From: Pleodorina starrii
Lineage: Eukaryota > Chlorophyta > Chlorophyceae > Chlamydomonadales > Volvocaceae
Direction of reading: 5' to 3'
Length of the DNA stretch: 64,000 nucleotides
Assembly (NCBI GenBank): GCA_030267565.1
Contig: BRXU01000019.1
Span: 980,501-1,044,500, forward strand
Position 1 is the first letter of the stretch, and each line of letters starts with the position of its first letter. Made by a program: the position numbers and the translations under genes. Below are positions 13,501 through 25,012 of this stretch, piece after piece. The notes under the pieces are model-generated. The model was not told where the DNA came from, ran no database searches, and saw nothing but the letters and a program-made list of their open reading frames with translations.

Positions 13501-14545
13501 TAGCTGGGTGTTTGGCGACGAGGACTTTTCAGCGGATGCGGCGAAGGTAGTGGACAACCTGGTGGTGCTGCTGGCTCCAGAGACACAGCAGCAGACGCAG
13601 CAGACGCAGCGGGGCACCGGGCGAGGTGGGGATGGCGGCGGTGTATCGGAGGCGGCGGCAGCGGCGGGAGGGCGAGGCGCCCCCTGCGCGGAGCGGCCGA
13701 GTGCTCAGCCCACGGCGGCCACTGCGGCAGCAGCCCAAGCGGCAGACCAGGCCTGCGGAGGCGCGCCTGTGGCAGGCACCAGCGACGCGGCCGCGCCGTG
13801 GCAAGGAGCGTACTACGGCAGCTCGTACGACCCGTACACGGCGTACGGCGGCCAGGCCTGGTCCGGGTACCACGGTCAGCAGCAGGGCGGGGACGCGTAT
13901 GGCGGCAGCGGCGGCAGCGGCGGTGGCAGTGGCGGAGGCTGGGGCTGGGGCCACTATCTCCGGAGCTACCCGGCGGCGGCGGCGGCGGCAGCGCAAGGCT
14001 ACGGCTACGCCGCCTCGCCATCCCAGCAGGGCCCCTACCACCACCACCACCACCGTCATCGTCACCCGCTGGGCCCACTACCCCTAGGGTATCCCCATCC
14101 GCACCATCCCTACTACCACCATTACGGCCGCCGTTACGGCCACTATTACGGCCACCACCACCACCAGCACCACCATCAGCCGCCGCCGCCGCCACCGCCG
14201 CCGGCCTTCAGCTGGCCTCCATTTTCGTTCGAGCCCGCCACTGCGTCGGCGTACGACAGGCAGGTGTGGGACTGGTACGACAACGTACCGGGGGCGGCGG
14301 GTGTGAGGTCGCCGGCGCCGCCGCCGGGCAGCTCGGAGGGCCTGGCGCCGATGCTGCGCGAATACGTACGGCAGCAGTACACATGGCAGCAGGCGTACGG
14401 CACCTGGTACGAGCAGTACAGGCGTTGGTACGAAGGGTGGATGGAAGAGGAGGCGGCGAGCGCCGCGGCGCCGCCCGCGGCAGCAGCAGCGGCTGCAGGC
14501 GCGGCTGGCCAGGCGGCCGTGGGCGGCGGAGGCCGAGGCTTGTAA
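7515..14545 (+). CDS. DDX20: DEAD-box RNA helicase, DDX20/Gemin3 type
   Basis: ATP-dependent RNA helicase; DDX20/Gemin3 acts with SMN in snRNP assembly in animals. Exons, all phase-matched: 7515-7862, 8434-8582, 9119-9293, 9955-10266, 10550-10699, 11075-11967, 12703-14545, giving 1289 aa. Motifs in order: Q motif GFERPSPVQ (residues 65-73), Walker A AKSGTGKT (90-97), [29 protein letters not shown] and HRVGRTGR. The long Q-motif block with IPLGR...[13 protein letters not shown] is what I recall as DDX20-like rather than eIF4A-like. After the helicase core comes an Ala/Gln-rich region, then Gly-Tyr repeats, His-rich runs and a Tyr/Trp-rich end ([20 protein letters not shown]). It is much longer than the roughly 820-aa human protein. 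Exon 6 joins exon 7 as AG+G (Arg), which fixes that intron. The family call is secure at DEAD-box level and likely at DDX20 level. Confidence 0.88.
8583..8745 (+). repeat. G-rich low-complexity tract in helicase intron 2
   Basis: Runs of G with GGGTGGGT units fill the 5' part of the intron that starts at 8583. It is simple sequence on the coding strand; open frames through it are artefacts of composition. Confidence 0.85.
9424..9500 (+). repeat. Diverged copy of the second intron module (helicase intron 3)
   Basis: Contains CGGCGATGGAGTGGAGGC, then AACGTTGGCGAACGGGCC, then a TTCTCACGGTAAATG-like end. Order and spacing match the module at 49441-49500 and 54868-54929. Divergence is considerable, so the assignment is moderate. 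Confidence 0.5.
10749..10850 (+). repeat. (GGGT)n microsatellite in helicase intron 5
   Basis: About 25 tandem GGGT units directly after the exon ending at 10699. It is G-quadruplex-prone on the non-template strand. Confidence 0.95.
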
Positions 14546-16085
14546 GGGGCGGAGCGTAGCAGGATATGGTTGTGCAAGGAACGTTGGATGGGGCGATGTG
14601 TATGCGCACATGCATATGCTGCGAAAGGCATCGTCTTCATGCGCACGAGTGTGTGTGTTGGGGCTTGTGGCCTCGAGCTTGCTTGGCTGCTGCATGAAAC
14701 CAACTCGTGGTGCCGTACGTGCGCGGGGTCCAGTTGGGATCACCGATGTAGATTACCGCTGTTGTTGGAAGAGGTTGGTGAGCTCCTGGTGGGCCTTATG
14801 GATGACTTGGAGGAAATTACTTTCGCGCAGGGGTGTCGATGGTCAGGCATATACCTTACCCGGCGTTTGGCAGCAGGCGCGTATACAGACAGAGCTCTCT
14901 AGCGGTAAAACATTAAGCACTTGTGTGATGTGGCACCTGTGATGTCCCCGAGTGGGGCAGGCACGGCACATAGCTGCCGGCGTGGCGCCTGTCCGCGGCC
15001 AGGAGAGTCGAGCTGAATGGATGTTTGTGGTTCGCAGTGGACCAACCCCACCGGCCCGACCCGACCCGACCCGGATGATCATCGGCGCGTGCCGCACCCC
15101 TCAACACTGTGCAAGCAAGAACCCGAGCGTACAAACGAGCACCTCGTAGTGCTGTAACAAGGGGGCGTAACAAGGGACCAGGCGGCACTCCTCCACCCGC
15201 CCACATCTCTTCCACGGGGTGACTGGGGCGAGGAGCTTCCCCGCGCGAGAGACGCCCCCCCAGTTCTGACCCCCTGCACAGCAGTCAGTCAGCTGCCGTA
15301 TGCCGTATTATCCGCACAGTCCGCCAGACCGAATGGCGTGCGAAGGCCTGCAGCACCAACGGTCCCCATTCGCTTCGCGTCAGCGGAGTGCGGGCACCAA
15401 CCCCGGCCGGTCCAATGCGCTCTAGTCGGCAACTGACTGGCAGTTGGGGCCCATTCGCGCCCCATGGGCCTTACATCGGACGACGACGACGACGACGCAC
15501 AGCGAGCCCTGCACGTCAACGACGCGGGGCGCGTCGCTTCCTTCGCTCCCCTGCGACGTGAACCCCCTCTTGCTGTCCACCTGCCCGGTACCCACCCGCA
15601 AGCCAACCAACACACCAATATATACAAAAGCACAACCCAGTGACCTCTTGGAGAACAAAGCAACCTGACCGCCCCCCCTCAAGTGGACCGCCCCTTTCGC
15701 CTTCCGTCCCATTGCCGAGTGTTCATCATCTCTATTAACCCCCCCCCCCTTACAGTGGATTCCTGTGCCATCCACACCAACCGACCACGCCGGGACCCAT
15801 GCACCTGCACGGCCAGGGTCCAGGGCCCAGCGCTCACACGGGATCCGTCCCCGGGACCGGCTACCAGCCATCGGGGCCGTCCAACAGCCAATCAACGGTA
15901 CTCCAGGGACGGGGTCATGAAGATGGACGGGGTCAGGCGCACGGGAGGCACACACAGGGCGCAGTGCCCTACCTCCAACTCCATCTCCACTCCCCCCCAT
16001 TACGCTGCAGACGCACCCACCACCACCACCACCACATGTGCTCTCCTGCGACCGCGCAGCGCCGCCAGCCGAGCCGAGCGCTCTG
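14546..16085. other. Convergent 3'-UTR/intergenic region between the DDX20-like and CCDC137-like genes
   Basis: No credible coding exon was found. Candidate poly(A) signals: TGTAA at 15153-15157 (plus, for the helicase) and TGTAA on the minus strand at 15754-15750 (for the CCDC137-like gene). Several frames stay open, but they are low-complexity and lack splice support. Confidence 0.6.
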
Positions 16086-19000
16086 CTACGCCAGCGTGTG
16101 CGTTCTCCCCCCGCCCCCCGCTGCTGCCGCCGCCTTGGCGCTGCCGCCCTTGCCCACCAGGTGCGACAGGGAGGACATCGTCGCGTGCCCTGCGACATGT
16201 TGGGACGGGGGGAGGCGGGAGATCCGGGCCGGGGGGGTGATGGGAAAATGAGAGAGCTACAGCGGGCTGCGGTGCCCGGCCGGGGGGTGCGCAGGGTGCT
16301 GTGCTCCTAGGCGCCGCGGTTGGGATGCTGGATCAGCACGGGACGGCGTGGGTCGGTCCCGTGGGTAAGAATCACGATACCGCAGCGGAGGGACGGGAAG
16401 GCGGTCCCCGTGGGTAACGGCAGGCCGACATACAGGCTGTGGCGTTGTTTACAGGGCACCCTCCCCCTGTGCCCCCACACCCGCCTCCAAGTCAAATCCC
16501 CCACTCTCTTCCCCCTCCGGGAGCACACTCACCCACGGCGGCGTTGTGGAAGCCACCGTCCTTCTTCGCCGCCCGGTAGGACTCAATGACTCGCTGTCGC
16601 AGCTCCTCCGTCTCCTCGTCCATCTGGGCACGCCCCGGGAGGGAGGGAGGGAGGGCGAAGGGAAAGACAGTGCAATTCGAAGGAGGGCAAGGTGACTGGC
16701 TCGCCCCGGGAAGGGGAAGAAGAGTGCCGAAAACACGCGAGTACGTGACGTATGCCGATAACGAACACGATACGAACACTCCGGGGTGTCGCGTTTGTGG
16801 GTCGTCCTACCTACACGCCCCTTCCGGTGTGGTGGAAAGCCGATTCCTCACGGTCCGCCACCCCCCGGCCCCTCCTGCGTCTCGCCCCTTTCCCCTTTCC
16901 GTCATTCTCGCCGTCGCTGTCCCTCTTTCTGCTACCGTATTCTTGCCTTTGCCGTTGTCCCTTTGCTTCATCTGCCTTTGCCTTCCTCGTCCTCTTTCCC
17001 TCTTTCTCCTTGCTCGTATTGAAGAGGGACGTTCCAGCTTTGTAGGCACGTGGTGGGGTACCGCAGCGGAGGGATTGAGACGGCGTGAGCAGTACTTTAC
17101 CGGACGTACCTGTAGTCTTACCACAACAATGTAGCCCGACAGACTGTAGACTCGCCAGCGCTCAGCGGAGACATCGGATTAGGCGAGAGCGCAGGAGAAG
17201 GGTGTGAGTAATGGCAATGGCAAAGAAGAAAGAGGCGGGACGACAGGCCAGCGAACGAGGCGGCGACCGGCTGTTGCTCCCCCCATCGCTGCTTGTGCTA
17301 ACAGGTCGTTAGCCTCCTACTTGCCCTTATCATCCTTAAACGGGCATTCCTCACGTGAGTGCCACTGCGGGAGCTGGCCCTTGTTCTGGCAGGCCCAGCC
17401 CTTCCGGTGTTTGAAGTATTCCGGCTGTTTGAAGTATTCGTACACGGTCTTGAGGTCAGCGGGGTCGAGGTTGTGCTTCCCCCCGGGTACTTGCCGATGC
17501 TGGCACGTGAACTGTCCATCTTGTGTTGCCGGGCAATGAGCTGGACCCGCTCAGTGAGCGAGGCCGAGTAGCCTCCCGCTTCACCTCCGCCAGTCGTACC
17601 GCGTCCGCCGCCCGCGGTCGCGCCCGCAGCGCCATTATTAGCCTGCGGGTTGGGTCGCGCCCGCTTGAAAGCTGCAGCGAAGGCGGACTGGATGTTCTGA
17701 TGGATCGACGCCGCAAGGTCCATCCGCCGCAACATCCAGTCCGCCTTCGCTGCAGCTTTCAAGCGGGCGCGACCCAACCCGCAGGCTAAGAATGGCGCTG
17801 CGGGCGGCGGACGCGGGCGGCGGACGCGGTACGACTGGAGGTGAAGCGGGAGGCTACTCGCCCTCGCTTATTGAGCGGGTCCAGCTGATTGCCCGGCAAC
17901 ACAAGATGGACAGTTCACGTGCGAGCGTCGGCAAGTACCCGGCGGGCAAGCACAACCTCGACCCCGCTGACCTCAAGACCGTGTACGAATACTTCAAACA
18001 GCCGGAATTTGAGGACAACCGGTTCTGCTGGGCGTGCCAGAACAAGGGCCAGCTCCCGCAGTGGCACTCGCGCGAGGAATGCCCGTTCAAGAATGATAAG
18101 GGCAAGTAGGATGTTAACGACCTGTTAGCACAAGCAGCGATGGGGGGGGGCAACAGCCGGTCGCCGCCTCGTGTGCTTCTGCTCGCTTGCCTGCCGTCCC
18201 GCCTCTTTCTTTTTAGCCATTGCCGCTACTCACACCCTTTTTCTGCGCTCCCGCCTAATCCGATGTCTCCGCTGAGCGCTGGTGAGTCTACGGTGTGTCG
18301 GGCTGCATTGTCGTGGTAAGGATACAGGTACGTCCGGTAAGTACTGCTAACGGACCCAGGACCCCTAGGTCCTGGGTCCGTTTGCTGACGTCGCCTCCGT
18401 CCCTCCGCTGCGGATATTACCTCTACTACCACCCACTCAACTCAACTCAACTCAACCCCAATGGAACCCACCGGCGCCTTCCGCTTGCGGTTCTTCGGGC
18501 CAGCTCCGCCGCCGCCGACTGATCCCTTGCCGGCGCCGGCGCCGCTGCCGCCTGCTCGCCGTAGCGCAATGCCCTCGTCGTCCGCCGCCGCCGCCGCCCC
18601 GCCCGCCATCCGCTGCTGCGCCTGCTGCATCTGCTTAAGGAAGACCTCCTTGCAGCGCTCGTTGGCGGTCTTCTCCTTGTCGGCCCAGTGCTTGCGCTTC
18701 AGGTGCACCTGCAGCGGCGCGTGAACGACCTGCGGACCGGACGTGCAACGTGCATTGGGTCGCAGGGTCTCAAAGGGAAATGGAACGTGGGGTTTTGAGA
18801 TTGCTCAAGGAACGGGGTCCCGGTAAGAGCACGACGTTGACCGGCCTTTACGGTACCCTGCGGGGGCTGGGCGTTAAAAGCCGACGGTTGGGGCGAGCCG
18901 ACGGTTGGGCCGAGCGGTGTTGCCGGCAGAGGCAAGGCGCTGGATACCGGTGCCGCGCACGTCAGTAAGGGTACGACAGCAACAGCCGCGTTGTTGATCG

Positions 19001-20303
19001 CGGCGCGCGGTGGAGGGCAGGGGCCCAACGCGACGTGCAGGATGCCCGTGGACGGTCGGGAGGGCGGCCGGTGCGGTTGCAAAGGGCGCAGCAGCAACGT
19101 GTCTTTGCGAGAGCGGCCCCAACCCCGGCCCCATCCCGTGACCCCACACCAGCCCCCGTCCCGGGTGGCCCCACCTCTCCAAACTTGACCTTGTCCCGCA
19201 GCTGCAGCTCCTTTTCCACCACCAGCTGCCCCCCGCCCGGACCGCCCTTGTGCCGCTTCTGCTCCGCCTTGCGCTTCAGGTAGTCCTTCTTCTTGTCCTT
19301 GAGCTTCTTCTCAACGAACAGCTCTGTAAAGGCGTTAGCGCCCTTGACGACCACCCCGCCGCCGCTGCCGCCCTTCCCACCGCTCGTCTGCCGCTGCTGC
19401 TGCTGCTGCTGCGCTGCTCCCGCCACCGCGTCTCGTCCTGACGTGGACGGTCCGTCGTCGTCGCCCTCAGCGGCACCGCCCTTGGCCGCCTTTTTGGCCG
19501 CCTTGGTGGCTGCGGAACATGCGATCAAGGGGCCAGGTTGACGTATGTGCATGCGCACGACGTGTTCGGACTTCGGAGGGCAGAGTGTATGAGTTTGGTC
19601 GAGATGCGCTGCCTGCAGGTCACAGGGTTCACATCCGCCAGGGCCGCAACCTGTTGTGCGTGTGCCTGAGCCTGGTGGCCGCGCTGACGGGTGTCCGGGC
19701 TCCAGCTGGTTAGCTGTTGCCCCCAGGCGACTATCGCGTGTCTTCCCAGGGAGGCCGTAGGCTGGTCGCCGGACTCAGATGGTCCTCCAAACGAGGGTAC
19801 GCGAGCCAGCCAAGACGGATGATGCCATAAGTGCTCCGGCCAGCTGGACCCTTAAGCCACCCACCCGGAGCGTCCGATGATGCTGAGCCGTCCCCCGCTT
19901 TGCGACCCTTGGCATCCTTCTTCGCTGCGACCTCCTGTTGGGAGAGCCGGGAGGAGGCACATACCGGGTTTGAGAGGAAAAGATGGAATGCAGCAACGCG
20001 GAACCAGATTTGGAGCCATGGAGTGCAAGGATTTTCACTGGGGTTGGTACCTTGAGCGCCAGCATTTTTCGCAGCGACGCCGGCAGCTTCTCAACGTCCT
20101 TCGGTTTCGGCGCTTCTGGTAAAGCCGTTGGTAGCGCTTTCCCGTTCTGCACCAGTGCAGAGGGTCAACTCGTCTGGTAGATAATCATGAAATTGGCTGT
20201 GTAGATAAGATAAGCCGCTACGCACCGCAATTTTATGCAGGTTGCCCCGTGCCGCCTCCAGCGCACGCTTGACGCGCCGCCGCTGCGCTATTCCCTTGGC
20301 CAT
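16086..20303 (-). CDS. CCDC137: CCDC137-like basic coiled-coil protein
   Basis: Exons, all phase-consistent: 20303-20226, 20146-20051, 19934-19865, 19509-19175, 18729-18472, 16623-16533, 16189-16086 (stop TAG), giving 343 aa against about 290 in human. It is Lys/Arg-rich. Landmarks recalled from CCDC137 are in the same order: a LPASLRKMLALK segment (human LPFRLREIM-type), a basic helix (ELFVEKKLKDKKKDYLKRKA), the strongly conserved KVKFGE followed by VV across an intron (residues 188-195), and a final helix ELRQRVIESYRAAKKDGG. Human CCDC137 is a nuclear/nucleolar and mitotic-chromosome protein that sequesters the retinoic acid receptor; the algal role is unknown. Intron 5 (18471-16624) is swollen by a palindromic element, yet the flanking exons keep phase, so the gene is probably intact. 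Exon 7 is the least certain. Confidence 0.72.
16377..16396 (+). repeat. Second intron module (CCGCAGCGGAGGGACGG) in CCDC137-like intron 6
   Basis: ATACCGCAGCGGAGGGACGG at 16377-16396, antisense to the host gene. The same core occurs at 17059-17075, at 18403-18415 (inverted) and, diverged, in panC and DHHC introns. Confidence 0.7.
17059..18416. mobile_element. Palindromic retroelement remnant: two inverted gag-like copies in an intron
   Basis: A near-perfect giant inverted repeat: left arm about 17059-17696, spacer 17697-17730, right arm 17731-18416. Each arm holds the same gag-like coding segment. The right arm carries it on plus (ORF 17792-18109) and the left arm on minus (within 17777-17298), and each copy appears frameshifted at a different place. 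The encoded C-terminus has a zinc-knuckle-like CWACQNKGQ...H...C spacing (C-x2-C-x9-H-x4-C) preceded by DPADLKTVYEYFKQPEF. The outer ends carry CCGCAGCGGAGGGA and the internal TACAGGTACGTCCGGTAAGT. The right arm has an extra hairpin at about 18351-18384. No polymerase is present, so the element is non-autonomous or decayed. The exact family is not recognised. Confidence 0.75.
17792..18109 (+). pseudogene. Gag-like zinc-knuckle ORF fragment (right arm of the palindrome)
   Basis: An ORF of about 105 aa ending in FCWACQNKGQLPQWHSREEC and a short basic tail, typical of a nucleic-acid-binding knuckle at the end of a retroelement Gag. The homologous minus-strand copy (17777-17298) shifts frame after GKYPGG. 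The upstream sequence homologous to IQSAFAAAFKRARPNPQ lies out of frame in this arm. I read both as broken copies of one gene. Confidence 0.55.
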
Positions 20304-20765
20304 GCTATTTCGTTTGTAAGAGCAAGGCTGTAGCAATTGTCACGGGTGTGTGTGCACAAGCAAGCGGCGTTGCCGGCGACGGATTGGAGAAGGTCCTTAT
20401 GCATAAATTAGCAGTGCTGGTGTAAGCAGAGTTCTTTGGGAGGAGAATTAAGAAATGCAGCTAGAGCCAGCCGGAAAGCGACAGCCGGACGGAAACTATT
20501 GGTACGGCGCCGTATAGAAAACAGCGGGACCGAGGACCAACCGAAAGCTCCACCGTCTAGCACACTAGCAGGGTCCTTCAGAAATTCCAGCACCGCTACG
20601 ACGTATCATTACTACTCGTTGCTGCGGGCCCATATGAAGGGCGGTCCAAAGTGTGCACTTCAACGCACCCAGCCCGCCAGCCGCGCTACGCAACACCACA
20701 AGCTTATTATACGCTGATGGGATCCTAGGCAGATGACTGGCAACCCAGCGCCTTAGGCAGAGCCC
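20304..20765. promoter_or_regulatory. Divergent promoter region between CCDC137-like and CEP44-like genes
   Basis: 462 bp between opposed ATGs, with no open coding candidate. It is less GC-rich than the flanks. No specific promoter element is convincing. Confidence 0.45.
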
Positions 20766-23700
20766 ATGTCCACCGGGGACTTGAACGGCAACCTTCAACG
20801 ACTATTACGGGAATTAAGGGCGATCAAGTGCCCGGCAGACGTTGATGAAGTCGGGTAGGTATTACTGGGCTTCCCGTAATAGTTGTTTGGCACTAGGCGC
20901 TGGCACACAGTCATCGTTGACCAGCCATCGTTGCGACGATTTTCAGGCTCCGTTTGGGCGACCCCGTGGCTCTGCTGCCGCTGTTGAACTTTACGCTTTT
21001 AAAGTTCTCTCGGCATGTGGCCCGTTTCATCGTGCGGCACGGATTCGAGGTGCGGCTGTCTAGCTATATGTTTCAGCTGGAGGGCAACCCGTTGACTCCT
21101 CCGCCAACAACACTCAATCTGCCATTCTTGCACTTCTGCAGCTCGCTGGCAAGACAGACCAGCGGTTTGTGGAATCCTGCTTCAAGTTGTTTCGGGACGT
21201 GCTGAACGTGCGCACGGTCTTGACCCCAGTCCAGTTCTTTGAGCAAGGGTACGCGGAGCGGAAGGTGCTGCTCTTATGCGACGTTATCGCCGTGTGCAAG
21301 AAGCTGCACAATGACGAGGTGCGCCAGGAGCGCTTGGCGGCGCTGAAGGCGACTCGCCAGGTAGGTAGGGGCCTCGTACGACTGCCGGGATAGCGGATAG
21401 GGGTGAATGCTAAGGCCTCATGCGCTGACCGGGGGAAGTCCTGTGTCAATGAGCTGACTCAAAGTACCCTGATCGGGCCGCAGGACCAAGTATCCAGTCG
21501 GCTAGCAGCGCCACGCAGGGCCAGTCCCCAGGTCAAGGTAAGCTCGGCGCACCTTGTCGGTCGCGGCAACATAGTTGGCACGCGCATTGACTCGTGGATG
21601 TTTGCTGCACAGATCATCCGCAATGACGACATCGAGATACAGCAAGTTCTGGCGCCGCAGCATTTGCCAAACGCCTCCGATGGCTCGCAATCTGTCTACA
21701 AGACAAAGAAGGTGGTTGCGACTGCACGCTCCCCGTCCCCATCCCCGGGTGTGCAGCCCACAGGAGGTATGTTCTCAGCACTGGCTAAGCATGGTGGGCC
21801 CCGGACGCCCTGGAGACCGGGGGCTTTCTCTCACGTAATTTATCGCGCTCGCACCAACAATACCGGTAATCAACCGATTAAGAGACCATGCACACCCTGT
21901 GCCGCGGGCCCTTCAAATCAGGCAAGGCACCGCACCGGCAACAGAGTTCGCCGACTGCGCCTTCTTCCTCCAGCAAAGGGCTCAGCCAGGAGCTGACCTT
22001 TCGACCCGGGCCACCGGCGAACACAGGGCATGTGGCGGCACTGCGACAAGCACCGGGCAGACCTGCGGCTGTACCGCCGCCGCCCATCCACACCTGGTTC
22101 ATGAACCCGGCCTTTGGTGAAGGCGATGAGGCCCTTTCGGATCTGGAGCTAGGGCCTGGCGTCAGTATGGGCGCCGCCGGTGAGGTCGAGGGGTACTAAA
22201 AATGAGGGGCGTGGACAGCCGTGAGAACGCAAGGCTTGAGCTTGGGCGAACACGGCACTTGTCAACCTAGCAGCCTTGGTGATGAGCGTTAGCTGCTGGT
22301 GTAGTGGTTGTGTAGTGCTATGGGCACCAAGTCGTCCTGCACCCGCGCAGGCAGGCTAGACAGCAGCGCCTGGTGGCGGCCGGCGCCCAGCCCTGATCAG
22401 CAGGCGGCGCCGGCCTGGTGGCAAGCGGGCGCGTCCCAGGGAGCGGGCGCTGCCCGACCTGACGTGGCCGGCGGCGGCGCCACCGGCGCTACAGAGAACG
22501 GCAGGCACCTTTTTTACGGCAGGCCGCCGGCGGCGGCGTCGACTGGCGCAACAGGGACGCAGGTCAACATGCGCCCGGCGGCATCACAGCAGCCGCGGCA
22601 GCAGCCCGCCCAGCAGCCGGAATTCATGTCCATGCACCAATCACAGAACACCCAGGCCACGGCCGCGATGATGCCTAAAGGCGGCGCTGCTGGCAGGGCC
22701 GCACAGGGCAGCAGTCACGCCCTCCCTTCTCGTGACCTTGACGAGTGGAGCTTCAGCAATTTCTTCGGCCCAGGCAAAGCGGCGCCGCGGCGCCGGGCGG
22801 GGCCCAGCAATGGAGACGATGACACAGACGACTCGAGCCAGCACGCTGGGGACACGGATGACAGCCATACGGCAAGAACGCAGGGCGGTGACAGCGTAGC
22901 CAGGGCGGTGGATAACCTGGAGCGGGATGGGCCAGCTTCGGATCAGGACCGCCGCTTCGCAGGAGTCCGGCCGTCGGCAAGCAGGCCGATGGCGTCTCAC
23001 GCAGCAGCGGCCGTGCCTCGCGCGGCGGAACCCTCCCCAACCCGCCAGCAGCAACGGCCGGCGGCAGCGAGCCCCAACGCTGCTGCTGCTGCTGCTGCTG
23101 CAGGGACGAACCCCGTCGGCCGCAGTACCGGCGGTGGAATAGAGGTCGACTGGCAGGCAAAGCTGGCCAAGCTGGAGCGGGAGACACAGGAACAGGTGCA
23201 GCAGCTCCAGGATAAGCTGGCGGCCACAGAGCAGGAACTCGAAAAGACCAGGTGAGATCAAATCCCTTTGACGGGATCAAGTCTGCGGTTCTGTGTGCTT
23301 TACCTGCACCATTGTAGTTGGAAAGTTGGTGCAGGGCGGAGGACAACCTACCGTGTAGGGTGCGGCTGCACACCTCACACATGCATGCGCCCAAATTCTC
23401 TTTTTAACAGCGCCCCATTTCTGCAAACCTCACTTCCGCCCGTGGGCGTTCCAACCACAGGTCGGAGGCCCGGCAGAGCCGCGAGGCGCTCCATGCACGC
23501 GTGACTGTGCTGGAGGGGCGTGTGCGTTTCCTGGAGTGCGAACTGGAGCTGTGCGTCAAGCGCGCACCCGGGCAGAGCCCGCCCAGTGCGGGCAGTCCTG
23601 GGCGGGGAGGCGGACATGCAGCCTCTCCGCCCGCCCCTGGCGCACTCGCTGCGGAGCCAAGCTTAGCGTGGAACTCACCGGGCCGGCCGCGCTCGGCGGG

Positions 23701-25012
23701 CAGCTCGGGGCACCAGCCGGCTGCATGGTCGCGCACCACGGCGGCAGCAGGAGGGTCAGCAGCAGCGACTTCCAGTCACCTCGACCGCCGCGACCACGGG
23801 GCAACGGCAGACACGGCGCGCGCACGCCCGAACTCGGCTGCCGCTGCGGCGCCCGGCTTTACGGCATCTGGATTTGGACACATGGCGCCGGGCGGGGAAG
23901 TCGGTCTGCGTCGGGACGCCCTGACAGCCGCGCCGGCGATACCATCTGCTGGTGGCGGTGCGGCGTACTCGCAGCACTCATCTTATGGCGCGGCTGGCCG
24001 GCTTGCAACGCAGGAGCCGATCGCGGTGCCTGCTGCGGCGCGGCCAACATCACTGCACGGCGCTGGCGGCACTGCGGCACGCGCTACACCGTCCTTCTCG
24101 CCCATGCCGCAGCCCAGCTTCTCCTTTCAGCCCAGCAGCCTCATGCAGCAGGTCGCCTCGGCCGCCGCCCCACCACCCGCCACCCAACAGCAGCTGCCAC
24201 CGCCGCCACATCAACAGGGGCCCCCGTCTGTGGAAGCTGGCTTCTCAGCTTCCGTCAACAACTCCTACAGACGGGGGGCCCGTGTCAACGGTGCCAGCCT
24301 CGATAGCGCTCCCACGAGCGCCAGGTACGCTATGGCGAGCACGGAGAACAGCCAGAGCGGCGTGTACCCCGAATCCGGGAGCGCAAGGGCGGGGTACGTG
24401 AGCTCGAGCCTGGATGCTAGGCTCCAGCGGCCAGCGTTCAGCGGCGCTTCGGATAGCGCCACTGTAGCCGCGGGAGGCGATGCAGGCAGTGCTGTTGACG
24501 CTTGGCGAGGTGCCGAGCGCTTCGCGCCGCGGGGCGACGTGCCGACCAGCATCTTGGACCGTGCAGCCACGGCCGCGAGCGCCCGGGAGGTTGGCCTGGG
24601 GAGTGGGATCGCCAGCGGGCAGCCGCGGCACGGTGATGGTAGAGGGCTGCTGGCCGGCCCCAACCTGGCCGTAGGGGCCAACTCCGGGCAGCGACACCAC
24701 CACCACGGCGTTGCAGCAGCTCCCTTGGAGAACCCGACCACGCTGGCCCATGCCCCCGCCTACGCACATCAGCCCGGGCCGGCAATGTTGCATGGCACTG
24801 AGGGGGCCGGGGGAAGGATCCCGCACCAAGTGGCGCCGCCCTCCGCTGGCGGGTCGGGCCCGGGGGTTGGCGGCGCCCTGGGCTCCGGGGTGCCGGGCAC
24901 GGGTGCTGTCGGTAGCGACGGCGCGTCGCGGAACACAGATGACCTCATCAACAGCCTCTACCTCCGCTACACCGAGGCAAATGACTTAATTCAGACGCTG
25001 CGCAAGCGCTGA
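20766..25012 (+). CDS. CEP44: CEP44-type centrosomal/centriolar protein, enlarged
   Basis: Exons: 20766-20854, 20947-21049, 21142-21360, 21484-21537, 21613-21793, 21922-22179, about 22351-23251, 23461-25012. Phase carries at every junction and gives 1118 aa (human about 390). The N-terminus matches the CEP44 domain as I recall it: TGDLNGNLQRLLRELRAIKC, DEVGLRLGDPVALLPLLNF, RFVESCFKLFRDVLNVRTVL and FEQGYAERKVLLLCDVI (about residues 1-135). A coiled coil follows at the exon 7/8 junction (AKLERETQEQVQQLQDKLAA, then HARVTVLEGRVRFLECELEL). The protein ends in a short conserved-looking helix (LYLRYTEANDLIQTLRKR). In animals CEP44 binds microtubules and works in centriole-to-centrosome conversion, so a basal-body role is likely here. 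Long Ala/Gly/Gln/Pro-rich inserts account for the extra length. The exon 7 acceptor is the weakest junction. Confidence 0.85.

Noticed and set aside
22641..23394. Antisense open frames opposite CEP44 exon 7
   Set aside because: Compositional shadows of a GC-rich coding exon, with no motifs or splice logic.
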